8,851 bases of DNA, taken from VGBK01 sp964548475 (lineage in GTDB: Bacteria; Actinomycetota; Acidimicrobiia; Spongiisociales; UBA11373). Position numbers and translations under genes: made by a program. Of the stretch, positions 1 through 6,342 are shown piece after piece. The notes under the pieces were generated by a model. That model worked only from the letters and a program-made list of their open reading frames with translations, had not been told where the DNA came from and searched no databases. The stretch is from the NCBI GenBank assembly GCA_964548475.1, contig CAZJRF010000084.1, forward strand, positions 1 to 8,851. The letters run 5' to 3'. The stretch's first letter is position 1; every line of letters begins with the position of its first letter.

Positions 1-558
1 CCCCTCCCAGGGTGAGGCGGCGGCGTGGGCCGTCTTCCCGTGGAACTCCACTGCCAGGTGGTCCACCGCCAGGTGGGGAGGGTCGAGGGTGTCCTCGTCG
101 GCGGGGTGCACCATCATGGCCGCCGCCGCCCCGGCGAAGGCCCCGGCCTCGATGAGGTACACCTTGCCGCCGATCTTCTCCTCGGCCGGGGTCCCGAGGA
201 CGGTCACCCGGCAGCCCAGCTTCTCCACCAGCGGGGCCAGGGCGAGGCCGGCCCCGATGGCGGCGGTGGCGATCAGGTTATGGCCGCAGGCGTGTCCCAC
301 CCCGGGGAGGGCGTCCTCCTCGGCGCAGATGATCACTTCGGGCCCGCGGCTGCCCACCCGGGCGGCGAAGGCCGTCTCCAGGCCGTAGGCCGGGTACTCC
401 ACGTCGAAGCCGCGGGCGGCGAGGAATTCGGCCAGGTGGCGGGACGTCTCCCGCTCCTCGAAGGCGATCTCGGGGTGGTCGTACATCCATCGGCTCAGGT
501 CCCGCAGTTCCCCTTCCACCGCGGCGAAGTGCTGCTCGGCGCGGGCCTTGGTGTCCAC
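1..558 (-). CDS. M20-family metallo-amidohydrolase, N-terminal 186 residues (3' end outside window)
   Basis: This is probably a dinuclear zinc amidohydrolase or peptidase of the M20D type (AbgB, aminoacylase-1-like and PM20D2-like relatives), which hydrolyse N-acyl or peptide bonds in the cytoplasm. Seen: GVGHACGHNLIA at residues 87-98, which supplies the family metal ligands (C91, H93); GTPAEEKIGGK at 122-132 with the catalytic/metal glutamates E126-E127; a candidate ligand H151 in MVHPADED; and the start of the lid domain, EFHGKTAHAAASPWEG (171-186). The usual Y-D-A-L-P before the GHACGHN motif reads E-D-A-L-P here. The start is GTG at 558, chosen because GGAGG (complement of 566-570) lies 7 bases upstream and the residues that follow fit the family. 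The C-terminal half lies beyond base 1. It is divergent from the CMD gene across 63 bases. The family call is secure; the substrate is unknown. Confidence 0.9.
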   Translation of the reverse strand, partial: MDTKARAEQHFAAVEGELRDLSRWMYDHPEIAFEERETSRHLAEFLAARGFDVEYPAYGLETAFAARVGSRGPEVIICAEEDALPGVGHACGHNLIATAAIGAGLALAPLVEKLGCRVTVLGTPAEEKIGGKVYLIEAGAFAGAAAAMMVHPADEDTLDPPHLAVDHLAVEFHGKTAHAAASPWEG

Positions 559-621
559 GTTGGTGCCTCCGTGATCGATTGGCGCGTCGGCGACCGTAGC
601 ATGCCGCCTTCGGAGGTGGAT
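559..621. promoter_or_regulatory. Divergent intergenic region between the M20 and CMD genes
   Basis: These 63 bases separate two genes that point away from each other, so promoters for both must lie here or overlap the coding starts. Each gene has its own Shine-Dalgarno: GGAGG on the minus strand (complement of 566-570) and GGAGG on the plus strand (612-616). A TAGCAT at 597-602 could be a -10 element for the plus gene, but I found no well-spaced -35, so no promoter is called. Being divergent, the two genes may be co-regulated; that is inference only. Confidence 0.4.
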
Positions 622-987
622 ATGGGACATTGGCACGATTTGATGTCTGATCTGGCAGAGCCGACGCGTTCGCTGCGCCAGGCCGTTCCGGAGGCCTGGG
701 AGGGCTTCGTGCAGCTGCATCGCGGGGCCATGAAGGAGGGAGCGCTCTCCCGGGCCATCAAGGAGATCATCGCCCTGGTCATCTCGGTCGTGGACGAGTG
801 CGACGGCTGTGTGGCCGCTCACGCCCGGGCGGCGGCGCGACACGGTGCGACGCCTGAGCAGGTGGCGGAGGCGCTGGGGGTCACGCTGCTGATGATGGGC
901 GGGCCGGGCAGTGTCTACGCGCCGATGGCGTGGCAGGCCTACCAGGAGTTCCGAGAGACGCAGGGCGGCGCATCGGCCCATCCGTAG
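622..987 (+). CDS. Carboxymuconolactone decarboxylase (CMD)/AhpD-like protein with CxxCxxxH motif
   Basis: A 121-residue all-helical CMD-family protein. Members with this motif are AhpD-like thiol peroxidases or disulfide reductases; others are lactone decarboxylases. Seen: E59-C60-D-G-C63-V-A-A-H67, the CxxCxxxH redox/proton-relay motif, after the typical family helix ALSRAIKEIIALVISVV, then HARAAARHGATPEQVAEALG and a Met/Gly-rich helix. The length is normal for a single-domain member. The start at 622 was chosen because GGAGG lies at 612-616, 5 bases upstream; an in-frame ATG at 601 has no such site, and the open frame further upstream is antisense to the M20 gene. No signal peptide, so it is cytosolic. 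An antioxidant role is likely from the two cysteines; the partner and substrate are unknown. Confidence 0.88.
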   Translation: MGHWHDLMSDLAEPTRSLRQAVPEAWEGFVQLHRGAMKEGALSRAIKEIIALVISVVDECDGCVAAHARAAARHGATPEQVAEALGVTLLMMGGPGSVYAPMAWQAYQEFRETQGGASAHP

Positions 988-1021
988 GTCTCTGCCTCTG
1001 AGAGCGAAGTCGGCGCTGCGC

Positions 1022-1219
1022 GTGATCGCCCCGGGCAAGGTCGGGGAGAGCGCCCCGGCGGCCACCCGCCAACGGGTCGGGGCCGCCTACCATGCGCCGG
1101 TGCCCGAGGACCACGTGCTCTTCTCCCCGGATTGGCAGCGGGTGCTGCATGCCGCCTCCCGCCTACGGGGCGGCCGGCCTGCCGCCTACACCCGGTGGCC
1201 CGAGCCCAGAAAGGCCTAG
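1022..1219 (+). CDS. Possible small protein of 65 residues upstream of lgt, unrecognised
   Basis: I do not recognise this ORF. It would start at GTG 1022 and stop at TAG 1217-1219, three bases before the lgt ATG. In its favour: most codons end in G or C as in the neighbouring real genes, the reading frame is the same as lgt, and it fills an otherwise empty 235-base gap. The product would be basic, with no membrane segment or cysteines, and with a Trp/Pro-rich C-terminal half containing PEDHVLFSPDWQRVLHAASR. Against it: no clear Shine-Dalgarno precedes the GTG, and in such GC-rich DNA chance open frames are common. If real, it would be translationally coupled to lgt. It could instead be a leader region or decayed remnant. 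Confidence 0.35.
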   Translation: MIAPGKVGESAPAATRQRVGAAYHAPVPEDHVLFSPDWQRVLHAASRLRGGRPAAYTRWPEPRKA

Positions 1220-1222
1220 CCG

Positions 1223-2176
1223 ATGCTTGCTTCCATACCCTCCCCGTCGGTGAGCGTCTTTGAGATCGGCCCGCTGAACATCCACATCTACGGCATCCTC
1301 ATGGGCATCGCGGTGGCCACCGCCTGGGTGCTCACCGCCCGGCGCTACGGGCGATTCGGAGGGGAGAGGGCGACGGGCGAGTCGGCCGGCTTCTGGGCCA
1401 TCGTCATCGGCTTCGTCGGCGCCCGTCTGGCCTTCGTGCTACCCCGGCTGGGCGACTACTCGGACGACTGGCTGGGCGTGTTCCGCATCTGGGAAGGTGG
1501 GATCGCCCTGTACGGCGGGCTGCTATTCGGCACAGGGGCCGCGCTGTTCGTGGTGCACCGCCGTCGCGGCGACTTGCTGATGTTCGCCGACGCGGCGGCG
1601 GTGGCCCTGCCTGCGGCCCAGGCCATCGGGCGCTGGGGCAACTACTTCAACCAGGAGCTCTTCGGGACCCCGACCTCGCTGCCCTGGGGCCTGCAGATCG
1701 ACCCCGAGAACCGGCCGGCCGCCTACCCCGACGCCGAGACGTTCCATCCCACCTTCCTGTACGAGATGCTGTGGAACATCGGGCTGATCGTGCTGCTCCT
1801 CTGGCTGGAGCGGCGCTTCAAGCTGCGCCGGGGCACCTCGATCGTCGTCTACATGATCGGGTACTCGGTCGCCCGCTTCCTGCTGGAACTGATCCGCACC
1901 GACTCCCCCTACCGCTTCTGGGGCCTCAGCCGGAACGGCTGGGTCTCGATAGCTGTGTTCCTGGCGGGCTGGGCCCTCCTCTGGTGGATCTACCACCGGC
2001 CTCTGCGGGTTGGGGAGGTCGCGGCGGTCGACGCGGGTGAAGAGGCCGGACTCGCCGGCGAGAAGTCTGCCGCCGAAGCCGAGTGGGTGGGCAGCGAGGC
2101 GGTGGAGGGCGAGAGCCCGGCAGGGGCGGACACGGCCGTCCAAGGCTTACAGCCCGATGAAACCGACTATCCCTAG
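1223..2176 (+). CDS. lgt: Prolipoprotein diacylglyceryl transferase Lgt
   Basis: This integral inner-membrane enzyme transfers diacylglycerol from phosphatidylglycerol to the lipobox cysteine of prolipoproteins, the first step of lipoprotein maturation. Seen in 317 residues: N-terminal IPSPSVSVFEIGPLNIHIYG; the family signature GRWGNYFNQELFG at 136-148 (R137 matches the essential arginine of the E. coli enzyme); GYSVARFLLELIRTD with the second conserved arginine; and about seven hydrophobic segments. At the HGG position known from E. coli (H103) this protein has Y97-G-G. The last ~50 residues form an acidic Ala/Glu/Gly-rich tail, common in actinobacterial Lgt and probably cytoplasmic. AGAAAGG at 1208-1214 is the likely ribosome binding site, 8 bases before the ATG. 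Convergent with the glycosyltransferase gene. Confidence 0.96.
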   Translation: MLASIPSPSVSVFEIGPLNIHIYGILMGIAVATAWVLTARRYGRFGGERATGESAGFWAIVIGFVGARLAFVLPRLGDYSDDWLGVFRIWEGGIALYGGLLFGTGAALFVVHRRRGDLLMFADAAAVALPAAQAIGRWGNYFNQELFGTPTSLPWGLQIDPENRPAAYPDAETFHPTFLYEMLWNIGLIVLLLWLERRFKLRRGTSIVVYMIGYSVARFLLELIRTDSPYRFWGLSRNGWVSIAVFLAGWALLWWIYHRPLRVGEVAAVDAGEEAGLAGEKSAAEAEWVGSEAVEGESPAGADTAVQGLQPDETDYP

Positions 2177-2213
2177 TTGAGCCGGGTGACTCGTTCGACC
2201 GGCCGCGACGGCT
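2177..2213. terminator. Weak hairpin between convergent lgt and glycosyltransferase genes
   Basis: The 37 bases between the two stop codons include a small stem at 2201-2213 (GCCG, loop CGA, CGGC, plus a G-T pair). No T-run follows on either strand, so it is not a standard intrinsic terminator. A convergent junction needs termination on both sides, and this is the only local structure I see. Confidence 0.2.
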
Positions 2214-3266
2214 TCACTCGGTGGGTTGCTCCGGGCCACGCTCGCGCCGGCGGTGGAACCGCTTGGTCAGCTTGGCCAGGTCGGCCACGTAGCGGGCGGC
2301 CGCAGCGTCACCCTTGCTAGAGATGCCTGGTGTTGCGGCGAACTCAGCAATCACCTCTTGGTACAGCATCAAGAGAGTCTCGACAGCCCCGTCAAGACTT
2401 GCCTCCCGCCGCACGCGCTCCATCAGGAGAGCAGCATCGGCCGCTTCGTAGCGGTCAATCTCCTCGGCAACCGCGGCGGGCGTTGCCTCTCTCATCAGGC
2501 TCTTGGCACCGAAATTCATCAGCCACAGCCTGTCGAAGTCCGCGCTGTCCACCATTGGACCGATGCCGTTCCGTCCGCACACGACGACGGCCGAGCCGCA
2601 GGCCATGGCTTCGAGAGCGCATCGACCCTTGGCAAAGACGAGGTCGTACTGTCCCAGGAGACTCTCCGGATGTTCGATGGGATTCCCCATGCCGCGCCCG
2701 ACGGCATCGAGCTGGACGTCACGGAGTCGGCATCCGGCGAGCACGTTGGGGTAGATGAGGGACGGGGTGGCGTCGTTGTTGAAGAGAAGAGCGCGACAAG
2801 GCCGCTTTGGCAAGGTCGAACGGCGGTGGAACTTGGCGAGGTCCACGAAGCTGGGGATCAAGCGAATCTGCTCCGGCGACACACCGTGCTCATGGACAGC
2901 TGCGTCCCTTGTCATCTGATCCACCACCACATACCGCATGATTCGGGGGTGTCGGGGTGGCGTCTCCTTCCACGGGATGAAGCCATGGCAGACGTAGATG
3001 GCGGGCACATTCCCGAGGTGCAGCAACGCCGTCATGGTCTCCGGATGATGGTGGCCGTGAAGTACGTCGGGCCTCCACGGCAGCTTGTCCAAGTTATCCA
3101 CCACGGCGACGCCGTTCTCTCTCAGCTCTTCAGCCACTGCTCCGAGGACCGTGCTGTACGCAACGATCTGGTGACCACGTCCAACCAAGGCCAGGGCGAC
3201 GTCGCGCACGTAGAGTTCGGTGCCAGCCCGAATGCTCAGGGTGCTGTTGGTGAAGAGGATCCTCAT
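2214..3266 (-). CDS. GT4-like glycosyltransferase (GT-B fold)
   Basis: This is probably a cytosolic or membrane-peripheral transferase that moves a sugar from a nucleotide donor to a glycan or lipid acceptor. Seen in 350 residues: RILFTNSTLSIRAGTELYVR at the N-terminus, the Rossmann start and Gly-rich loop of GT4 enzymes, then RDVALALVGRGHQ; DVLHGHHHPET (67-77); CHGFIPW (93-99); IPSFVDLAKFH (137-147), resembling the family's I-x-N-G-V-D-x-x-x-F; and FAKGRCALEAMACGSAVVV (211-229), the donor-site region with E219. The usual VGxG...K-G stretch at the start of the second domain is poorly conserved. There is no signal peptide or membrane helix; the C-terminus is basic (KRFHRRRERG). The ATG at 3266 is the first start after an in-frame TGA and has no clear Shine-Dalgarno. 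GC is lower than in flanking genes. Acceptor and donor are unknown. Confidence 0.85.
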   Translation of the reverse strand: MRILFTNSTLSIRAGTELYVRDVALALVGRGHQIVAYSTVLGAVAEELRENGVAVVDNLDKLPWRPDVLHGHHHPETMTALLHLGNVPAIYVCHGFIPWKETPPRHPRIMRYVVVDQMTRDAAVHEHGVSPEQIRLIPSFVDLAKFHRRSTLPKRPCRALLFNNDATPSLIYPNVLAGCRLRDVQLDAVGRGMGNPIEHPESLLGQYDLVFAKGRCALEAMACGSAVVVCGRNGIGPMVDSADFDRLWLMNFGAKSLMREATPAAVAEEIDRYEAADAALLMERVRREASLDGAVETLLMLYQEVIAEFAATPGISSKGDAAAARYVADLAKLTKRFHRRRERGPEQPTE

Positions 3267-3277
3267 GCCGCAGGCAG

Positions 3278-3304
3278 AGGCTACTCAGCCACCAGATCCG
3301 TCAC
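3278..3304 (-). promoter_or_regulatory. Candidate promoter of the glycosyltransferase gene, near-leaderless
   Basis: On the minus strand GTGACG (complement of 3299-3304) and TAGCCT (complement of 3278-3283) resemble an actinobacterial -35 and a TAnnnT -10 element, but the spacer is only 15 bases. The -10 lies 11 bases from the ATG, so transcription would begin within a few bases of the start codon. That fits the lack of a Shine-Dalgarno there. Weak evidence. Confidence 0.25.
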
Positions 3305-3306
3305 CA

Positions 3307-3336
3307 GGGCGGTCATAAGACACGCTACGACCGCCC
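3307..3336. repeat. Perfect 8-bp inverted repeat upstream of the glycosyltransferase gene
   Basis: GGGCGGTC at 3307-3314 and GACCGCCC at 3329-3336 are exact reverse complements around a 14-base, AT-richer spacer. Beyond one A-A mismatch the arms extend by two more pairs (CC/GG). It lies 41 bases upstream of the glycosyltransferase ATG and 110 bases after the SPFH stop codon. No T-run follows on either strand, so an operator for a dimeric regulator or an mRNA 3'-end stem are both possible. The remaining bases between the two genes (3267-3446) show no coding signal to me. Confidence 0.5.
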
Positions 3337-3446
3337 AGGCGGGAAGTGCCGTGGGAAAACGCGGCCCTCCGTCCGGTTGAGCGCACCGGCGCAATCCCGT
3401 TGGCTCAAGGCCGTACGCCGCGATTCCCGGAGCCGGGGGTTGCCGC

Positions 3447-4376
3447 CTATCCGGCCGGAGTCTCCTCGTCCTGGGCCCAGATCTCCCGGATGGCGCCGAG
3501 GCTGCTCAGGATGCCACTCGTCTCCATGGGCAGGAACAGCTTGGTGGCCTTGCCGTCGGCGATGCGGGCTAGTGCGTCCAGGTAGCGGATGGCGATCAGG
3601 TCGGGAGTGGGGTCGCCGGTGTGAATGGCCCCGAAGACCCGCTCGATGGCCTGCCCTTCGCCCTCGGCCACGGTCAGCAGCTTGAACTTGTCGGCATCGG
3701 CCACCTCCCGGATGGCCTGGGCCTGGCCCTGCGCCTCGAGAATGCGGGACTCTTTCACGCCCTCGGCCCGCAGGATGGCGGCCCGCTTGTCGCCCTCCGC
3801 CTCGGTGACGATGGCGCGGCGGTCGCGCTCCGCCTTCATCTGGCGGTGCATGGCCTCGGTCACGTCCGGCGGCGGGTCGATGCGCTGGATCTCCACCCGC
3901 ACCACCTGGGTGCCCCAGACGTCGGTGGCTTCGTCGAGCACCTGGCGCAGCTGCGTGTTGATGGCCTCACGGGAGGTCAGGGCCTCGTCGAGGTCCATGT
4001 CGCCGACGATGTTCCTCAAGTTGGTCTGGGCCAGCTTGGTGGCCGCCAGGATGAAGTTGGCCACGTTGTAGCGCAGCTTCATCGGGTCGGTGGCGCGGTA
4101 GTAGACGACGGCGTCGACGGTGACCACCACGTTGTCCTCGGTGATGACCTCTTGCGGGGGCACGTCGACCACCTGCTCGCGCATGTCCACCCGGCGGATG
4201 CGCTCGATGAACGGCCAGATCCAGCGCAAGCCGGGGTCGACGGTGCGGTCGTAACGCCCGAAGCGCTCCACCAACCCCTTCTCGAACTGGCTGACGATCT
4301 TGAGGCCGGCGCCGACGACGATGAAGGCCCCGGCAATCACTACGACGAGGACCACCAGCAACTGGGTTTGGTCCAT
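3447..4376 (-). CDS. SPFH/stomatin-like membrane protein (QmcA/paraslipin type)
   Basis: A 309-residue band-7 protein. Such proteins oligomerise in the membrane, organise microdomains and often modulate membrane proteases; bacterial members are typically paired with NfeD. Seen: one N-terminal hydrophobic segment (residues 6-25); the SPFH start KIVSQFEKGLVERFGRY (26-42), then DPGLRWIWPFIERIRRVDMR; RNIVGDMDLDEALTSRE (121-137), a strong stomatin/paraslipin motif; a charged Ala/Glu/Arg-rich coiled-coil arm (175-250) containing QMKAERDRRAIVTEAEGDKR; and a conserved C-terminal KLFLPMETSGILSSLG. Full length for the family. AGGAGG (complement of 4381-4386) lies 4 bases before the ATG. It sits 25 bases downstream of the NfeD gene on the same strand, so the two are almost certainly one operon. 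Confidence 0.94.
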   Translation of the reverse strand: MDQTQLLVVLVVVIAGAFIVVGAGLKIVSQFEKGLVERFGRYDRTVDPGLRWIWPFIERIRRVDMREQVVDVPPQEVITEDNVVVTVDAVVYYRATDPMKLRYNVANFILAATKLAQTNLRNIVGDMDLDEALTSREAINTQLRQVLDEATDVWGTQVVRVEIQRIDPPPDVTEAMHRQMKAERDRRAIVTEAEGDKRAAILRAEGVKESRILEAQGQAQAIREVADADKFKLLTVAEGEGQAIERVFGAIHTGDPTPDLIAIRYLDALARIADGKATKLFLPMETSGILSSLGAIREIWAQDEETPAG

Positions 4377-4401
4377 GGTTCCTCCTATCCGGTGTGCTCG
4401 G

Positions 4402-4839
4402 TCATCGATCCTCGGGCACCACCACCAGGCGGGTGCCCCGCATCTCCACTACCCGCGCCTCGGTCCCCGGCTCGAGCGGGTCCCCGTCGGTGGTGGCCCG
4501 CCAACTCTCGGTGTCGAGCCGGACGCGCCCCGTGCCGGCCACCCGGTCGATCCTTTCCAGGACGAAGACCCGGCGCCCGATGAAACGGTTGGCCCCGACC
4601 TGCACAATCTCCTCGTCTCCCCGCTGCACGAGGCGCTGAATGATGATCAGGATTACCACCGAGGTGACCAGGAAAACGGGCAGCACGATGGCCGGCGTCA
4701 CGTCCAGCAAGGCCAGCACGAAGGCCACCACCGCCCCGCCCGCGAAAGGAAGCATGAAGAAGCCGGCGGTGAAGATCTCGCCGATACCGAAGACCACGGC
4801 TACTCCCAGCCAGATCCAGCGCCACCATTCAGTGTCCAT
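4402..4839 (-). CDS. NfeD-like membrane protein (short form, C-terminal OB-fold)
   Basis: A 145-residue short NfeD protein, the usual partner of SPFH/stomatin proteins in membrane domain organisation. Seen: three hydrophobic segments (about 7-25, 27-46, 49-68), a basic turn, then a soluble beta-rich OB-fold domain from about residue 82: IGRRVFVLERIDRVAGTGRV, then RLDTESWRAT and GTEARVVEMRGTRLVVVP. The W-R-A motif after G-x-V-R-x-D/G is characteristic of the family. It lacks the ClpP-like protease domain of long-form NfeD. It is first in a two-gene operon with the SPFH gene. GGAG on the minus strand lies 11 bases upstream of the ATG, rather far. The gene upstream is divergent, so this operon has its own promoter in the 4840-5022 interval. 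Confidence 0.93.
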   Translation of the reverse strand: MDTEWWRWIWLGVAVVFGIGEIFTAGFFMLPFAGGAVVAFVLALLDVTPAIVLPVFLVTSVVILIIIQRLVQRGDEEIVQVGANRFIGRRVFVLERIDRVAGTGRVRLDTESWRATTDGDPLEPGTEARVVEMRGTRLVVVPEDR

Positions 4840-5022
4840 GACCGCGTCTTCTCCTTCGTCCCGGGTTGGGTGCCACCCCCTGGATGGCGCCCCGACGCCA
4901 GCAGTATCGCAAGTTCCGGCGCGCAGCGCGGGGGCACACCCGGGCCGGGCCCTCCGTTAGCGCCCTTGATTGCGGCCGGGTGGCGATGTTAGGTTGAAAG
5001 CTCCGCTGCGCGGGGTCGCTAG
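4840..5022. promoter_or_regulatory. Divergent regulatory interval between the NfeD operon and the CNNM pair
   Basis: These 183 bases hold no recognisable gene and must contain both divergent promoters. For the plus strand, TTGATT at 4966-4971 and TAGGTT at 4990-4995 are separated by 18 bases and resemble a -35 and an actinobacterial TAnnnT -10; transcription would begin near 5002, giving a leader of about 20 bases. For the minus strand I see no clear promoter. GC-rich self-complementary stretches (around 4918-4932 and 4939-4952) could form small stems, but none is convincing. Confidence 0.45.
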
Positions 5023-6342
5023 ATCGGCACATACGTCGGGCTTCTGGTCGTCGTCATACTGATCGCCCTCAACGGCTTCTTCGTGGCCGGTCAGTTCGCG
5101 CTGATGGCGGTGGAGCGAAGCCGGGTGGAGGGGCTTGCTCAGGAGGGTGACCGCCGGGCGCGGCGGATCCTGGCCTCCCTGCACAACTTGTCGTTCGAGT
5201 CGTCCGGGGCCCAGTTAGGGATCACCGCCACCTCGTTGGTGCTGGGGGCGGTGGCCGAGCCGACGGTGGCCCGGCTGCTGGAGCCGCTCATCGATCGGCT
5301 TCCCTTCGTCCCAACCCATTCCGCACTGGCGGTATCGCTGGCTCTCGCCCTGATCCTGGCCACCGGCGCCCAGATGGTGTTCGGCGAGCTGGTGCCCAAG
5401 AACTACGCCATCGCCCGGCCCTATCGCGCCGCGGCGCTCTTCGGCATCCCGATGCAGCTGACGAACCGGCTGCTGCGTTCCCTGATTCTCTTCCTGAACG
5501 GGGCCGCCAACTGGACCGTGCGTCGGCTGGGAATGGAGCCCCGGGAGGAATTGGCCGGGGTCAGGTCGATGCAGGAGTTGGAAGTAATGATTCGCTCCTC
5601 GGGTGAGGCAGGCCGGCTCGACCAGGGCGAGTTGGAGCTGCTGACGCGAGCCATCAGCTTCACTGAGAAGGTGGTGGCCGACGTCATGGTCCCCCGGGCG
5701 GCGGTGGTGGGGCTCAGCGGCGAGGACTCGATCTCCGACCTGCGCCGCCTGTCACGGGAGACCGGCTATTCGCGGTTCCCGGTGTACGGCGACGACCCGG
5801 ACGATGTGGTCGGCGTCGTGCACGTCAAGGACAGCCTGGGGGTGCCCGCCGTGGAGCACCCCACCCGCCGGGTGGCGGGCATCACCCAGCCGGTGCCGGC
5901 GGTGGCGGGCACGGTGCCGCTGGTGGAGCTCCTCGCCGACCTGCAGCGCCGGGGGCGGGGTATGGCGGTGGTGGTCGACGAGCACGGCAGCATCACCGGG
6001 ATCGTCACGGTCGAGGACCTGCTGGAGGAGATAGTCGGTGAGATCGCCGACGAGCACGACCTCGAGCCGCCGGGAGACGATTCCGGAGCGGTCGCGGAGG
6101 GGCTATCCGGCCTGCTGCACCGCCATGAGGTGGAGGAAGCGACCGGGTTCTCCTGGCCCCCGGGTCGGTACCGGACCCTGGGCGGATTCCTGGTGGCGGT
6201 GCTCGGGCGGTTCCCGGTGCCCGGGGAGGTAGTGCGCGTCGAGGGCTGGTCCTTCCGGGTCACCGCCATGGATGGGCATCGGGTGGACCGGGTCACGGTG
6301 CACCGCGACCCTTCCGCCCCTCCCGGGGAGGGCGGCGGATGA
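5023..6342 (+). CDS. CNNM/CorC-family transporter (DUF21 + CBS pair + CorC_HlyC), first paralogue; start codon uncertain
   Basis: A membrane protein of the HlyC/CorC (CNNM) family, implicated in Mg2+/Co2+ transport; Na+-coupled Mg2+ export is known for some members. Numbering from ATC 5023: DUF21 transmembrane domain about 1-200, with NGFFVAGQFALM (17-28) and GELVPKNYA (121-129); CBS pair about 217-350 (DVMVPRAAV and YSRFPVYGDDPDDVVGVVHV, then VVVDEHGSITGIVTVEDLLE and EIVGEIADEHD); CorC_HlyC domain about 360-437 (GRYRTLGGFLVAVLGRFP). The frame has a TAG at 5020 and no ATG/GTG/TTG until GTG 5083, which lies inside the conserved NGFFV motif and would delete most of the first helix. ATC 5023 matches the paralogue's initiation point within one residue. 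In the conserved A-A-E motif this copy has A-G-Q. It overlaps the next gene by 4 bases (ATGA). Confidence 0.9.
   Translation: MGTYVGLLVVVILIALNGFFVAGQFALMAVERSRVEGLAQEGDRRARRILASLHNLSFESSGAQLGITATSLVLGAVAEPTVARLLEPLIDRLPFVPTHSALAVSLALALILATGAQMVFGELVPKNYAIARPYRAAALFGIPMQLTNRLLRSLILFLNGAANWTVRRLGMEPREELAGVRSMQELEVMIRSSGEAGRLDQGELELLTRAISFTEKVVADVMVPRAAVVGLSGEDSISDLRRLSRETGYSRFPVYGDDPDDVVGVVHVKDSLGVPAVEHPTRRVAGITQPVPAVAGTVPLVELLADLQRRGRGMAVVVDEHGSITGIVTVEDLLEEIVGEIADEHDLEPPGDDSGAVAEGLSGLLHRHEVEEATGFSWPPGRYRTLGGFLVAVLGRFPVPGEVVRVEGWSFRVTAMDGHRVDRVTVHRDPSAPPGEGGG

Noticed and set aside
25..621. Long N-terminal extension of the CMD frame (199 codons)
   Set aside because: It is antisense to the M20 gene, has no family features, and a well-placed Shine-Dalgarno supports the ATG at 622.
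881..1150. Minus-strand frame in the gap before lgt
   Set aside because: An Arg/Pro/His-rich shadow-type product that overlaps the CMD 3' end; the plus-strand frame has better third-position G/C bias.
1523..2143. 206-codon minus-strand frame inside lgt
   Set aside because: Lgt on the plus strand is certain; this product is a Gln/Val/Arg-rich antisense translation.
2226..3380. 384-codon plus-strand frame over the glycosyltransferase
   Set aside because: The minus strand has clear GT4 motifs; the plus-strand product has none and extends past both ends of the real gene.
3621..4583. 320-codon plus-strand frame over the SPFH and NfeD genes
   Set aside because: Antisense shadow; Asp/His/Gly/Leu-rich without recognisable motifs, while the minus strand encodes two clear families.
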